Source: Bimastos eiseni
Lineage: Eukaryota; Annelida; Clitellata; Crassiclitellata; Lumbricidae
NCBI GenBank assembly: GCA_959347315.1
Contig: OY365810.1
Span: 25,572,604 to 25,636,603 of the forward strand
Length of the DNA: 64,000 nt
Direction: 5' to 3'
Shown: piece after piece, positions 12,540 through 23,738 of the stretch
Numbering within the stretch: position 1 is the stretch's first letter
Layout: every line of letters begins with the position of its first letter
Made by a program: the position numbers and the translations under genes
Notes under the pieces: model-generated
Told to the model about the DNA's origin: nothing
Databases searched by the model: none
Seen by the model: the letters and a program-made list of their open reading frames with translations, nothing else

Positions 12540-12897
12540 TGTCCCTAGTCCCGACCCAACCCCGGCTAAAAAGAACGGTCTTAAGGCTGCTATGGAACGT
12601 AAGTGATTCAATCATGGTCATAAGATCAAATTCGGTGATCGTGCCTTCTCTGTGGCTGGCCCGCGCTGCTGGAATAGCCTCCCGCCTCAGATTCGCTCTG
12701 CGGCTTTGATTGAGATCTTTAGGGCACGACTCAAATCTCACATGTTAATGAAGGCATATCCCTGTTGAACTGATATAGTTAATGTCATATTATCGTTACT
12801 TGTCGTTTGCTGACTGTGTTATTGTAAAAAGTCCTTGTAGCGACATGGCTGCGTTACGGCGCTGTAGAAATTATTCACTTAATAATAATAATAATAA

Positions 12898-12900
<3 letters not shown>
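12540..12900 (+). pseudogene. LINE 3' end: C-terminal Pol fragment plus 3' UTR
   Basis: Bases 12618-12766 encode FGDRAFSVAGPRCWNSLPP and a following IRSA...FRARLKSH stretch, the typical last ~50 residues of CR1/L2/Jockey-type LINE reverse transcriptases, ending at a TGA. About 100 bases of 3' UTR follow, ending GGCGCTGTAGAAATT and an (AAT)n tail. The same 3' end lies in minus orientation at 39640-39800. The copy is 5'-truncated, as is usual for LINEs. Confidence 0.8.
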
Positions 12901-12935
<35 letters not shown>

Positions 12936-13016
12936 CCACTTAATAATAACAATAATAATAATTATTATTATTATAATAGTAATAATAATAATAATAATTA
13001 TGATGATGATTATAAT
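12881..13016. repeat. (AAT)n/(ATT)n compound microsatellite
   Basis: AAT runs switch to a long ATT run and back to AAT/AAC runs. It is both the tail of the upstream LINE and the left edge of the retroelement that starts at about 13017. Confidence 0.95.
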
Positions 13017-14922
13017 AAAGCGGGAGGTCTGAGGCCCATTGTCATTGGTTACTATTGTCGCAGACTGACAGCCAAATGTTCCAGCTCTTACGCGGCGCCT
13101 AAACTTGCTGAATACCTCTCTCCCAGACAAGTCGGAGTTGGTGTACCAGGAGGATATGAGGCAGCAGTACACGCAACAAGACGATTTTTGAACAGTTTAG
13201 ACAACGAAACAATCATAGCCAAAATAGATTTCTCCAACGCATTCAACAGCCTATACAAAGACTTGAAATGTTGACAGCATTATATAACAATCTTCCTGAA
13301 CTGGCAGCTTTTTGCAATCTAGCTTACTTGGAACACTCACATCTTAAATACGGTCGATACTGTGTTTTGTCCCAAGTGGGAACCCAGCAAGGCGACCCTT
13401 TGGGTCCCTTACTCTTCTGTCTACCTCTACATCCCATCCTCATCCAAATGAAATCGCCGCTCACAGTAGTTGCGGAAGATATATACAGACTCGAAACCGA
13501 ATGCGAGAAACTCGGCCTCTTCCCAAATCGAACAAAATGTGAGATCATTTCGACTTCTGCTGATATCCAGAGAGACTTCGAACCATTAAGACAGTTCAGA
13601 TGGACTAACTCTTCAGAGGCCACATTCCTAGGTGCACCTCTGTCAACGGAATCGGCCTTGACGAAGACTTTGAATGCGCGCACAGTGGAGCTAATGCGCA
13701 TGATGGAAAAACTAACGTCCATCGCCACACATGACGCCCTCATCTTGCTCCGATACTCGTTGAGTGCCACCCGACTATTATATACCCTCAAAAGCTGCCA
13801 ATGCGAAGGCCACAAAGGACTAGAGGAGTATGACAAGGCCTTGAGGGTGGGCCTCGCTGAGGTGCTCAATCTTGTTCTCACCGACGAGGCATGGCTCCAA
13901 GTCACCCTGCCCATCAAAAGCGGAGGACTGGGCATCCGATCAGTGGTTTCGCTGGCCCTTCCAGCCTTCTTGGCATCGGCCGCAGCCACTGATATACTCC
14001 ACACAAGGATTCTGCGAGGAAAGCCTAAAAAAGACCCTGCCCTGGAGATCCTTCAGGCCAAATGGAGGGAAACCAGCGGAGTACCAGAGCCGGAAGAAGC
14101 TTGGGCTCACAAACAAGCGAGATGGGATGACCCTTTGATCGAGCTCGGAGTGGCAGACCTCGCCTCCAGAATGCCTGATTCCCAGAATCAGGCACGTCTT
14201 AGATCAGTGGCAGCACCACACGCAGGCGATTGGCTCTTAGCCCTACCGATTACAAACTGCGGGCTGAGACTTGACGATGAGTCCCTGAGGGTGGCGGTGG
14301 GTTACAGTCTTGGGTTACCCGTCTGTTTACCTCATTCCTGCCCATGCGGTGCCCTGGTCGAGAGAAACGGATATCACGGTCTCTCATGTGGCCTGGGACG
14401 CTGGCCCAGACACGCGGCCCTGAACGACCTTATTTGTAGAAGTTTAATCCGTACAGGGATTCCACTGTCAAAGAACCGGTGGGCTTGACCCGATCTGATG
14501 GTAAAAGACCAGACGGACTCACTCATATACCATGGCGGGCGGGGCTGTGTTTGATATATCGGACGCGACAGTCTCAGATACAATGGCAACGTCGTATCTG
14601 CATGAAACGTCACAAAGAGCGGGCGCAGCGGCCGAGCGGGCGGCGAACCTCAAAACTCAGAAATACGCCGAGCTAGCCTCCACGTACGTCTTCACACCGG
14701 TGGCATTCGAAACCTTTGGCCCCATCAATTCCTAAGGCCAAAGCTTCCTTTCAGAACTGGGACACAGACTGAGCGCCGTCACTGGGGAGCAGAGGGAGAC
14801 GACTTTCCTCTACCAGCGCTTCTCGATGATTATTCAACGCTACAACGCAGTTGCCTTCAAGGGAACTTTCGCTGCTCAGGAGTCCAAAGAGCAGGGCTAC
14901 TTCGGACGACATCACGATTAAT
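13017..14922 (+). pseudogene. Degenerate non-LTR-type reverse transcriptase element
   Basis: 5'-truncated reverse transcriptase relic. RT blocks are visible: an Asp-containing IDFSNAFN motif (about 13230), TQQGDPLGPLLF (about 13383-13418), then palm/thumb sequence with NRTKCEII. A CPCG...H...C Cys/His cluster sits at about 14340-14420. A C-terminal segment with RSDGKRPDG (about 14490) and SDATVSD (about 14560) resembles a restriction-like PD-(D/E)xK endonuclease. The copy is dead. There is a frameshift near 13262. The stretch that should carry the catalytic YxDD box is missing between the PILIQMKSPL and TVVAEDIY blocks (about 13450-13475). Two frameshifts lie near 14485 and 14540, and an in-frame stop at 14733-14735. 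AAT arrays flank both sides. A 3' fragment of the same family is at 23380-23640. The endonuclease assignment and exact clade (R2/NeSL/Hero-like?) are inference. Confidence 0.85.
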
Positions 14923-14935
14923 TAACAATGAAGAC

Positions 14936-14966
14936 CATAATAATAATAATAATAATAATAGTAATA

Positions 14967-15018
<52 letters not shown>

Positions 15019-15065
15019 TGATGATGATGATGATGATGATGATAATTTTGATGAAGATTATAAAA

Positions 15066-15098
<33 letters not shown>

Positions 15099-15112
15099 AT
15101 AATAATGCTATC
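14936..15112. repeat. (AAT)n with (ATG)n segment
   Basis: AAT and AGT triplets, then a GATGATG run at about 15016-15043, then AAT again. This is the probable 3' tail of the retroelement ending at about 14922. Confidence 0.95.
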
Positions 15113-15365
15113 TATCTGCAGTTCTTAGCATTCATCATCGTTATCGTGGCAAAAATCATCAACAACGTCTTCAACATCAGCATCTTCTTTTTACTCCTAC
15201 GTCCCCTCCACCCTCTCCTCCTTCTCATCTCACTTCTCCCACTTTTCCACTCTCTCAAAATTATTAATGACATCCTCAGCTCACTGTCATTTTTCAATCA
15301 CAATAGTTGCTGTTGGCGTAATTGCGGTTTTCTCGTCTAAACGACTGAGTTTTTTGTCTTGACAG

Positions 15366-15617
15366 GTGCTGACCGATTTAACAGTTACCAGAGGTTCATT
15401 CGTTGCCCCTGTTAGAGTAAGAGATTGAGAAAGAGGCTGAAGTTGCGAAGTATAGAAAGGCTGAAAGGAAAGGGAGAGCAGTAGAAAGGAGCAAAAGGAG
15501 CGTTGGATGGAGTGTACTAAGAACTTTGAAGAAGGATACGAGGAAAAGAGGAAAAGAGAAGAAACAGGACAGTGCAGAGGGAAAGAGGAACGGACACATT
15601 CAATGACGCATGGTAGG
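15366..15617 (+). other. Probable 5'-UTR exon segment of the TRIM-NHL gene
   Basis: The sequence TTTTTTGTCTTGACAG|GTGC at 15350-15369 is a good 3' splice site. From there to 15617 the sequence is purine-rich, and an in-frame TGA lies upstream of 15507. An in-frame ATG at 15507 would add 37 Glu/Lys/Arg-rich residues, but it has T at -3. This segment is more likely untranslated. Confidence 0.5.
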
Positions 15618-18140
15618 ATGGCTCTAGTATCTCGTGGAATGAGTCTGACGACGTATCAGGAACTGTCTGAGTATCGCAACGTCTTCAGCTGTCTTCTCTG
15701 CCTCGAACTCTTTTCAAATCCACGCGTTCTCGACTGCCACCACATCTTCTGCGAGCAGTGTCTCGAGTCCTACTACAACCTCTTCAAGAGCATCCACATA
15801 CAACAACCACATGGCGTCGTAGTCATGCCTTGCCCCACCTGTCGCCGACCGACGTCCGCTCTGGCCGGCAGTCCCCTGCCCCTCGAAATGACCAACGACA
15901 GGGTCCTACTGACGCGGCGGAAGCTGTCTCGGCAGGCGGATGCCTCGCCCAAGTGCGACCCCTGCGCCCTTCGGGAACGCATCGACGCCGCAGATTTCTT
16001 CTGTAACAAGTGCACGCTAAACATGTGTCGGACGTGTCGAACGGCGCACGACCAACACCACCTGTTCACGGGTCACGTGCTCATCCACGTGTCCAACAAG
16101 GAGACGCTCGACCTGTACTGCGACACGCACAGCAAGATGCCGAGCATCTACTTCTGCCTCGACTGCGGCGTCGCCGCCTGCGTCGTATGCATTCTGCACT
16201 GTCATTCGACCCATCGGACGTCGAAGCTTCGAGATGCTCTGTCCATTCGTAGGGATCATCTCAAGACTCTGTTAAACGAATTCGGACCTCGACTCGATAA
16301 AATAGAGGCGAAGATCAAGAGACTGGTGGCTCTCGCGGCCGACGACAACACCTTCGCTCTGCAGCAACCGCTGCCCAAGACTACGTTCAAGACCGGTGGA
16401 TTAATTCCGCCGCTGCTTTTTCGGAAGAGTCCGGAGAATGGTAATCGCAGCAAGAACTCGGAATTCGATCGGTTGGACAAAGGACCCAATTCCGCATCGA
16501 TTCTAAATCGGAGGATGGTTCGCAGTGCCAGCAGCCCAGCCAACTACGCCACTCGCACCGTTTTCAATAACTCTGGAGGAGGTTTCCGAGGTGGAGGCGG
16601 TGGAAATGGTGTCCAAGGGAGACATAGAAAGTCTACGGTGCCTGAGAAATTGCGTAACTGGTACATTGAGGAAACGAGCTTCGACAGCAGTTCATCGGAG
16701 AGCTCCAGAGACTCCCTGACGCAGTGTGGCAGCAACTACAAGGTCAACGCCAACTCTGATCTCAGTACCAGAACGAACGTCACGCTTGATCGAAGCCTCA
16801 ATACTACTGAAGCCACGACAGAACAACGCGTCACCACCGAAACCCAGGCCTTAACTCCGATGGGATACGGTAGACGCTGTTGGGTCGCCTGTATCAGCCC
16901 ATCGGACGAGAACAGTCATCCGTCGGACGCAGTCAAAGCCGAGAGCCTTGCCGTGACCTTGGCTGACCTGACGACGCAGACGACCAGGCACCGGAAGCTG
17001 TACAACCTGTCGACGAAGATCCTCGAGATGTCGCAGTCGAAGAAGCTGTTCGCCATCTATGAGGACGTTGTCGACCGCATCCAGACGGTACTCGACGCCG
17101 AGATGCGGTTCGTCCAGGACGTTCTTGAGGAGCGTATCTCCCTCGAGATGATCCGGAGGAAGAAGAGCAACAGCTTCGTAATGGAGCAGAGCAGCCGCGG
17201 CTTCAGGAACGGCGCCAGCACATCGTCGTCGAGCGCCGACTCGGACAGTGCGTTGATGTCCATGCTCATTCGACCGAAGCTGCTCTGGAAGGTGGAGAAA
17301 CAACGCAGCGACATCACGGAGATGTGGAATCCTTGCGACGTTGCCTTTCTCCCGGATGAATCGGCCATCGTTGCCGAGTACGATAACATCTCCGACCGCA
17401 ACAACAAGCTCCAAATCTTTGACCGGAACGGGCGACCTCTAGAGGCTCTGGCACAGGGTCAGATCCAGCCGTTGGGAGTGGCAGTGACGAGGGAAGGACA
17501 CATTGCAGTGACGGACTGCAAGGGCAAGCGCATCAAGATCCTCACGACAAGCGGGCAGACTATAATGGACATCGGAAAGGGACAGTTCGGATGGCCGTAT
17601 GGGATCGCGGTCAACAGCCGCGGTCAGCTGATCGTAACTGACGCCTTCAACGACACGGTCAGCATCTATCAGATGGACGGCAAGAGGACAAAGATCTTCG
17701 GCTCCACTGGCTCCCAGAACTCGCAGTTTCGCAACCCGTATCACGTGACCGTCGACGCTCGCGACAACATCATCGTGTCTGACAGCGGAAACAGCTGCAT
17801 CAAGGTCTTCGACGCTTCCGGAAAGTTCCTCTTCTACTCTTCGGAAGCGATGCGAAAGCCATCCGTCGACGTCGTCGGAGAGAGAACGGTGAAGAAGCGG
17901 AAGCTCCGCGGACCACGTGGCGTCACGGTTGACCTGAAGGGCAACATACTGGTTGCGGATGACTGCTGTCGGGTCTGCATGTTCGACTCGAACGGGAGGT
18001 ACGTGCGGAACCTACTGACGGAAGAGGACTCAGTTAAATTCCCAGAGGCGGTTCACTGCAGCCGCGGGGGACTCCTCGCCGTCACAGAGTGGAATCCGAG
18101 CAACATGTTCGCCGTAAAGATGTTCAACATGTACGAATAG
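15618..18140 (+). CDS. TRIM-NHL family protein (RING, two B-boxes, coiled coil, NHL propeller)
   Basis: A single-exon CDS of 840 residues. RING C3HC4 finger at about residues 25-75 (FSCLLC, CHHIFCEQC, MPCPTC). B-box 1 starts at CDPC (residue 113) and includes FFCNKC and MCRTC. B-box 2 is at about 168-208 (YCDTHSKM, YFCLDCGVAACVVC). An amphipathic helix (about 215-250) fits the TRIM coiled coil. A long Ser/Gly/Asn-rich linker follows, with a second helical patch (DRIQTVLDAEMRFVQDVLEE). Residues 570-840 hold about six NHL repeats, with motifs such as QPLGVAVTREG, WPYGIAVNSRG, NPYHVTVDARD and GPRGVTVDLKG. Known relatives (TRIM2/3/32/71, Brat, Mei-P26) are RING E3 ubiquitin ligases and/or bind RNA through the NHL propeller; which applies here is inference. 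No filamin-type domain is obvious. The ATG at 15618 has A at -3 and G at +4; in-frame ATGs at 15507 and 15603 have weaker contexts. Confidence 0.95.
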   Translation: MALVSRGMSLTTYQELSEYRNVFSCLLCLELFSNPRVLDCHHIFCEQCLESYYNLFKSIHIQQPHGVVVMPCPTCRRPTSALAGSPLPLEMTNDRVLLTRRKLSRQADASPKCDPCALRERIDAADFFCNKCTLNMCRTCRTAHDQHHLFTGHVLIHVSNKETLDLYCDTHSKMPSIYFCLDCGVAACVVCILHCHSTHRTSKLRDALSIRRDHLKTLLNEFGPRLDKIEAKIKRLVALAADDNTFALQQPLPKTTFKTGGLIPPLLFRKSPENGNRSKNSEFDRLDKGPNSASILNRRMVRSASSPANYATRTVFNNSGGGFRGGGGGNGVQGRHRKSTVPEKLRNWYIEETSFDSSSSESSRDSLTQCGSNYKVNANSDLSTRTNVTLDRSLNTTEATTEQRVTTETQALTPMGYGRRCWVACISPSDENSHPSDAVKAESLAVTLADLTTQTTRHRKLYNLSTKILEMSQSKKLFAIYEDVVDRIQTVLDAEMRFVQDVLEERISLEMIRRKKSNSFVMEQSSRGFRNGASTSSSSADSDSALMSMLIRPKLLWKVEKQRSDITEMWNPCDVAFLPDESAIVAEYDNISDRNNKLQIFDRNGRPLEALAQGQIQPLGVAVTREGHIAVTDCKGKRIKILTTSGQTIMDIGKGQFGWPYGIAVNSRGQLIVTDAFNDTVSIYQMDGKRTKIFGSTGSQNSQFRNPYHVTVDARDNIIVSDSGNSCIKVFDASGKFLFYSSEAMRKPSVDVVGERTVKKRKLRGPRGVTVDLKGNILVADDCCRVCMFDSNGRYVRNLLTEEDSVKFPEAVHCSRGGLLAVTEWNPSNMFAVKMFNMYE

Positions 18141-19885
18141 TTATCAGACGGTAAACGATTATGACATTCCGTCAACTACATCATCTGGGAAAGGACAGGA
18201 TATGAAGCTGGAAAGACAATGGCGGGGTCAGAGGCGAGGGTAAATGCAAATGTACACGTGGTCTGTAGGGTCATGACAGATAGTGGTAGACAGGAAATAT
18301 TAAGCATTTGACAAATACTGCATTCGAGAAAGGAAATGAACACGAAATGAACAATTCGGGTCAATATGGTTTTATGTTGCTCATATAATAATGTTCCTGT
18401 CATCTTTCTACGGAAAGGTTCTCCCATGCATAGGCCCGTGGAAGCAAACTGTGGGCCTTCCTATTGCTACGCATCCCTGGGATACGGCTGTTCAACACAT
18501 GTAGGGGGCCGCGATGTTGGCTGATTAGCCGTAAGGAGTTGATCATCCGCTAACTGCGCCAGATTAGGGGCTGCAGAGCCAGAAGATGGAAGAAAGCCTC
18601 TGCGTATCATCCTTTGCAGTAACTTCCTCTCCTGTTGTTTCTGTCACGAGCCAAGTGAACCCGTCACCATTCCGGTAAGGCATATACTAAGGAAGCAATG
18701 CTCGTCATTTCTCTCATTCCAAGGGTGGCTTGAGTCCCGAGGCCACGAGAGCGCGACACCCGAAGGGCATACGCAGCCGAGGCCCAGGGCGCCAGTCCCT
18801 CGTCCAGGTGTTTTCCATCCCTAGATCGGAGCTTATGGTAACGCTCAATCCTGGGATAGAGTCAACAGGCACAGTCCTCGAGATGAACTGAGGGATTGTG
18901 CAAGCAAGCATTTACCTACGGGGACAGCAGTGCTTTCATTTGCATAGACTGTTACCTGACTGCACGATGCCACGAAGCCACGCTGGCCAACAATGAAAGC
19001 TGCAGGACAGCCTTGAGAGTAATTGCGTTTTTTAGATTCCTGGACCTGTTCTTTGGAAGAATGTTTCCCGTGACTGACCGCATATCAGCATATTCAAGTG
19101 CCACGTTTCTTTGTCAACACCTTGTTAAGTGGCTAAACGTGTTTTGTCTTTCCATGATATAGGCCGTAACGTATTAACGTATACTAGGATCATTGTAATT
19201 TATGAACCGCTAAGAATTGCTTCACAAATCGATCTAAAAGTAAAAAGCTCTCTTTTGATAGCTCGATGCTTTGAGCAAGTCATTGAGACGTCAGCTAAAC
19301 CTCTTCAGCACTGCTTTTGCTTTGTTTCAAACTGTTTTGCAGCGATTAAACAATCTAGCTGAGATAATAATAGTCTAAGATATATATAGATATATCACAT
19401 TCGTCACATGTGTCAAAAAATGCGATGAATCGTTTTCCCCGAAGGTCATTAAGTAGTCATTGCCAACGTGATAGATAGACTGCAACTGCCTCTCCCGCAA
19501 TATACGTATATGTTCTTCCATGTGTCTATATATCTATGTCTGTCTCTCGTGAAAATATATCTTCGTCTTTCTTTCCATTCCGTCTCCTTTGGATGTCTCT
19601 GTCTGTCCGTTCGGAGCAGACGTTGTCTTCGGGGATATGCCTTTAAAATTGCCCTTGTATGATATATTCTATGCGCACTTCTCTATGCCGCTCTCTCTGT
19701 CCTTCTGCCTACATTTCCTTGTATCAGTCGATCTGTGTGCTCGTTATCAGGCGCTTGACAGCAGGGTTTCCTCCCCAGAGAGAACTCGATCGAGAGACGG
19801 TGACCAGTTATTGAAAAACCAGCCAGGCAATGGGATTACTACGACGTTCTCGAATGAACTGGGTCGACCTCTGCAGCGCATCGGA
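18141..19885. other. Intergenic, downstream of the TRIM-NHL gene
   Basis: No AATAAA signal is obvious just after the stop codon. 18420-18900 is distinctly GC-richer and non-repetitive, with short open frames on both strands but no recognised domain; it may be an old transposon piece. The rest is AT-leaning and featureless. Confidence 0.5.
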
Positions 19886-19889
19886 GGAG

Positions 19890-20260
19890 ACAGATGCTGG
19901 AGACAGAGAGCAAGAGAGAGACAGAGAGAAAGAGAGAGACAGAGAGACAGAGAGAGACAGAGAGAGACAAAGAGAGAGAGAGAAAGAGAAAGAGAGAGAA
20001 AGAGACAGACAGACAGATGGAGACAGACAGAGACAGACACGCAGACAGAAAGATAGAGAGACAGAGAGACAGAGAGAACGAGATAGAGAGTGAGAGAGAC
20101 AAGCAGACAGAAATAGAGACAAAGACGAAGGCAGAGGCAGAGACAGAAGCATAAACAGAGAGAGAGAGAGTCAGAGAGAGAGGAAGAAATAGATATAGAG
20201 CGTGTGAGAGAGAGTCAGAGAGAGAGACAGAGACAGTGAGAGACAGACACAGAGAGAAAC
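19890..20260. repeat. GAGACA/GA-rich purine tract
   Basis: About 370 bp of GAGA, GACA and GAGACAGA units on the + strand. Long open frames on both strands here are repeat translations (Arg/Glu/Thr/Asp or Leu/Ser). Confidence 0.95.
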
Positions 20261-20699
20261 CCAGCCCTGTCATCCAGATTAGAACGAGGATGAAATTTAG
20301 AAACGAGTTTTGAGTCATAAATTTATTAAATTTGACTAAACCACGATAACATACAACATTCGGAGTCTCAATCTGTCTCTTTTGAACAGTCACGAATGCA
20401 GGAACTCTGAAATTTATTTGGCGCACATCTTAGAAAGACTTACATGCGCTGTACTAAATCTAGCAACACGATACGAGAATTTTAGTCAGATCGTCCTTTT
20501 GTTGCAAAGGTTAGAAATGACCGTGTAGACGTATACTGGCGTTGCAAGACACGTACATGTATATGCGTAGTTCTAAATCTCACGTCGAGCTGAGTAGTTA
20601 GATGTGCTCTATGGTTTCTTAAGACATTTTTTCATATTCATCATTACCATCATCACCATCGTCGTCGTCAGCATTATCACCATCACAACCATCAAATCG

Positions 20700-21010
20700 A
20701 CTCTTAGTTATAATTTTAATGTAATCTCAATCTTAAGCTAGTTTTAATCTTAATTTTCGTCTTCATCCTAATCCTAATCATAATCCTGATCCAATTCTTA
20801 ATCCTGAACTTAATCCTAATCTGTATCTTAAACTTAATCTTAATTTTAATCTTAACCTTAATCTTATTTTAATCTCTAACAACCTAGTCTAAGCTTAGTC
20901 TTAAATTAATCTAATTTCAATATAATCAAATCGAATCTAATCAAATCCTAAACTTAATATTCATCTTTAATTAAATCTATTGTTAATCTTAATCTTATAT
21001 AATCTGAATC
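20700..21010. repeat. Degenerate TAATCC/TAATCT hexamer array
   Basis: Imperfect six-base units such as CTTAAT, CCTAAT, TCTTAA and CATAAT recur for about 300 bp. The CCTAAT variant is one base away from the metazoan telomere unit CCCTAA, but no perfect telomeric unit run is present. Confidence 0.7.
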
Positions 21011-21309
21011 TAATCGCGTCTGCGGCGCCCCAATTGTGCTGTATAAGACAGCAATCAATTATAAATCTCAATAAAACTGTGGATGAAATAGTGATCTACC
21101 CTAGATTGGTCGTTCAAAAGCTCGTATGTCAGAGAAAAGAAAGGCCAGGTTATATTAGCAGAGGAATTTAAACAGACGAATCCTTAGTTCTGTTTCCTGT
21201 GTGAAATTAAGAATTTGCGGATGTCCATAAATGGAAAGTGAATTCCAGATGCCCGAGAAGCTTACACAGCCCGTGTTCGAGACGTAACAACGTTCGTGAC
21301 TATAAGACT

Positions 21310-21372
21310 TGTGCACATGTGCTGGGCTTTCGAATAACGCTTTAGAAGTTTCGTGTTTACGATTACGAATAG
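21310..21372 (+). repeat. Copy of dispersed 3'-end repeat
   Basis: Contains CGAATAACGCTTTAGAAGTTT followed by TTTACGATTACGAATA, matching the core and ATTACG tail of the copy at 12148-12236. Confidence 0.55.
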
Positions 21373-22320
21373 CTAACGCCATCACCCCCGATACTACCCC
21401 CACCATCCTACCACCACCACAATTATCGTCATCATCATCATTTTAAGTCGAAGTCATGTCATATCATTACGGTCATAATGTCATCGTACCGCTGAGTCTT
21501 CTCGTGCCTGCAACTATCCTATCTCGACTGTCTTAGACAATCGAAACTTAGGCCTATCTCTTTCAACCATCGACAGTTCTTAATGTTTGACTTCAATGTG
21601 CACCTCTGATATTTGTAAGGAGGGCATTGTCAAATGACTGAAGTCATAAGTGTAGCAGGTCCAAATATAATCGTCGTACTAGCTCTGCAAACACGGTCAC
21701 CTCAATCAATCGGCTCTTGCTGCATTCTCAATGGCAAAGGCTTGAACGAATTAAAACCATAAATGTAAGTGTCTGAGTTTTTATAGCGACCGTATAATTA
21801 TGGCATCGACTCTCTTCATTTTGAATGAGGAATTGATAGAGTGGGATTCTTCACCACCGCTCGCCCGTTTGAGTGGGCGCCACGCCGTTTAAGGTTCCGG
21901 TCGTGCAAGGACCATGCTAGCCCGAGATTTAAATCTCTGAAATTAGTCAGAATCGGAGAGCTAATCGCGGTCCACATGCTCTCCTTTGCAGAGGCGCATG
22001 AGACGCGGCCTACGCTCTTACCGATGTACATGCTGTTTAACTGAGCCACACAGCTCAGGTTGCAAATAAAATAGACACGAGAGACAAGGATTTAGTAACC
22101 GAACAAAATTAAAAATGTAGCAATCTCTAAGACATATTAAAGCAACTCGTGAGGAAAACACGATTTACTGAATCACGAAACGGTCTTATAAACAAAAAGA
22201 GTTTGATTTATTTCATGACAATGCACAGAGAATCAATTATCACGATACAAAGTCATTTAAATAACGGATTGAAACAAAATAATTTGAGATCCAAAATGAA
22301 AGTAATGAGCGACAATACTC
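21373..22320. other. Intergenic; possible unclassified repeat at 21835-22055
   Basis: 21840-22055 is GC-richer. On the minus strand it has a tRNA-like TGGCTCAGTTAAACAGC start, suggestive of a SINE but without a clear B box. A TAGGCCTA octamer lies at 21549. Nothing else seen. Confidence 0.35.
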
Positions 22321-22324
22321 TAAT

Positions 22325-22657
22325 CAATCAGTCAGTCAGTCAGTCAGTCAGTCAGTCAGTCAGTCAGTCAGTCAGTCAGTCAGTCAGTCAGTCAGTCAGT
22401 CAGTCAGTCAGTCAGTCAGTCAGTCAGTCAGTCAGTCAGTCAGTCAGTCAGTCAGTCAGTCAGTCAGTCAGTCAGTCAGTCAGTCAGTCAGTCAGTCAGT
22501 CAGTCAGTCAGTCAGTCAGTCAGTCAGTCAGTCAGTCAGTCAGTCAGTCAGTCAGTCAGTCAGTCAGTCAGTCAGTCAATCAGTCAGTCAGTCAGTCAGT
22601 TAGTCAATTAGTCAGTCATTCAGGCAATCAGTCAGTTAGTCAGTCAGTCAATTCGTA
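22325..22657. repeat. (CAGT)n tetranucleotide array
   Basis: About 250 bp of perfect CAGT units (22327-22577), then about 75 bp of increasingly interrupted units. The Ser/Val/Gln open frame is a translation of the array. Confidence 0.97.
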
Positions 22658-23313
22658 GGGTAAACCTGTTTTTCCATCACATATCTCATTAGTTACTTCA
22701 ATGAATAAAGATCCCTGTCTTAATCAACATACCTAATATTATGCTCAACGGCGATCTCTGCCAACAGCAACATTATTAAAACTGACACTTGTAATATAAC
22801 TTTTTCCTAAACATGCAGATTTATGAGACAAAATTGTCTGGCTGTGATTTCTACAATAAATGTGTTTCATCTACCAGACAACTATGCCTACAAGAATCCT
22901 GGAAAACTAATTCAGTGACAATAGACGTGCGAGTAAAAATATAAAACGCACTGGCCAATTTCAAATATTGACCCTTTGATTCTTGAAGCAAAAGCAGTTA
23001 ACAAAACACTGCAATGTATGAGATGACAATGAACCGGCGTAGCCTTAAATTTCCTTTCACACAAATAAACGTCACGGTAAAATTCAGTATAAATATTTGT
23101 ACCGAACTTGAAATGTACGCTGACTTTAAAACATTTGATAAAGTTCAATAATTTAAACAATAGATTGATTCAATTGTAAATGTAGATTAAAATACCACCA
23201 GCGTTGCACAATTATTTGTAAATGAGGCAAGCTGTGACAGAATTGAAGAATCTTTTGAATCGAGGTTGAAACACTGTCATGAAACCTGACGTAATTCAGA
23301 GTACTTCTGTCAG

Positions 23314-23315
<2 letters not shown>
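22658..23315. other. No gene recognised
   Basis: AT-rich unique sequence. Short minus-strand open frames match no family I know. Confidence 0.5.
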
Positions 23316-23349
<34 letters not shown>

Positions 23350-23368
23350 TTAATAATAATAATAATAA
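23316..23368. repeat. (AAT)n microsatellite
   Basis: AAT run with a single ATT interruption, immediately 5' of the retroelement fragment at 23380-23640. Confidence 0.95.
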
Positions 23369-23379
23369 CAAGGAAACAC

Positions 23380-23640
23380 ACAAAATATTCTGAGCTAGAG
23401 AAGAAATACACTTTTGTTCCAATCGCAATAGAAACCTTCGGTCCCCTCAATAGTGAGGACCTCGCCTTTCTGTCTGAGACTGGACGCCGACTTTCGACAA
23501 CTACCGGTGACACCCGAGAGACAAACTTCCTTTTCCAGAACTTGTCGGCATTGATCCAACGTTTCAATGCGGTGGCTTTTCAGGATACCATGTCAGGATT
23601 ACAGTCCACTGACAAGCGGCGACCCAGATAGCATGATGAC
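23380..23640 (+). pseudogene. 3' fragment of the same retroelement family as 13017-14922
   Basis: The + strand reads FVPIAIETFGPLNSEDLAF, then LSETGRRLS...GDTRETNFLFQ and LIQRFNAVAF. This aligns by eye with the C-terminus of the copy at 13017-14922 (FTPVAFETFGPINS, LSELGHRLSAVTGEQRETTFLYQ, IIQRYNAVAF). It is heavily 5'-truncated and, like the longer copy, is followed by an (AAT)n tail; here an AAT run also precedes it. Confidence 0.8.
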
Positions 23641-23663
23641 AGATCCGTTGGCAATGCCAATGA

Positions 23664-23702
<39 letters not shown>

Positions 23703-23738
23703 TTAATAATAATAATAATAATAATAACAATAATAATA

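Noticed and set aside
16851..17414. 187-codon antisense open frame under the TRIM-NHL gene
   Set aside because: A shadow of a GC-rich coding exon on the opposite strand.
22149..22658. Ser/Val/Gln-repeat open frame of 169 codons
   Set aside because: Translation of the (CAGT)n array.
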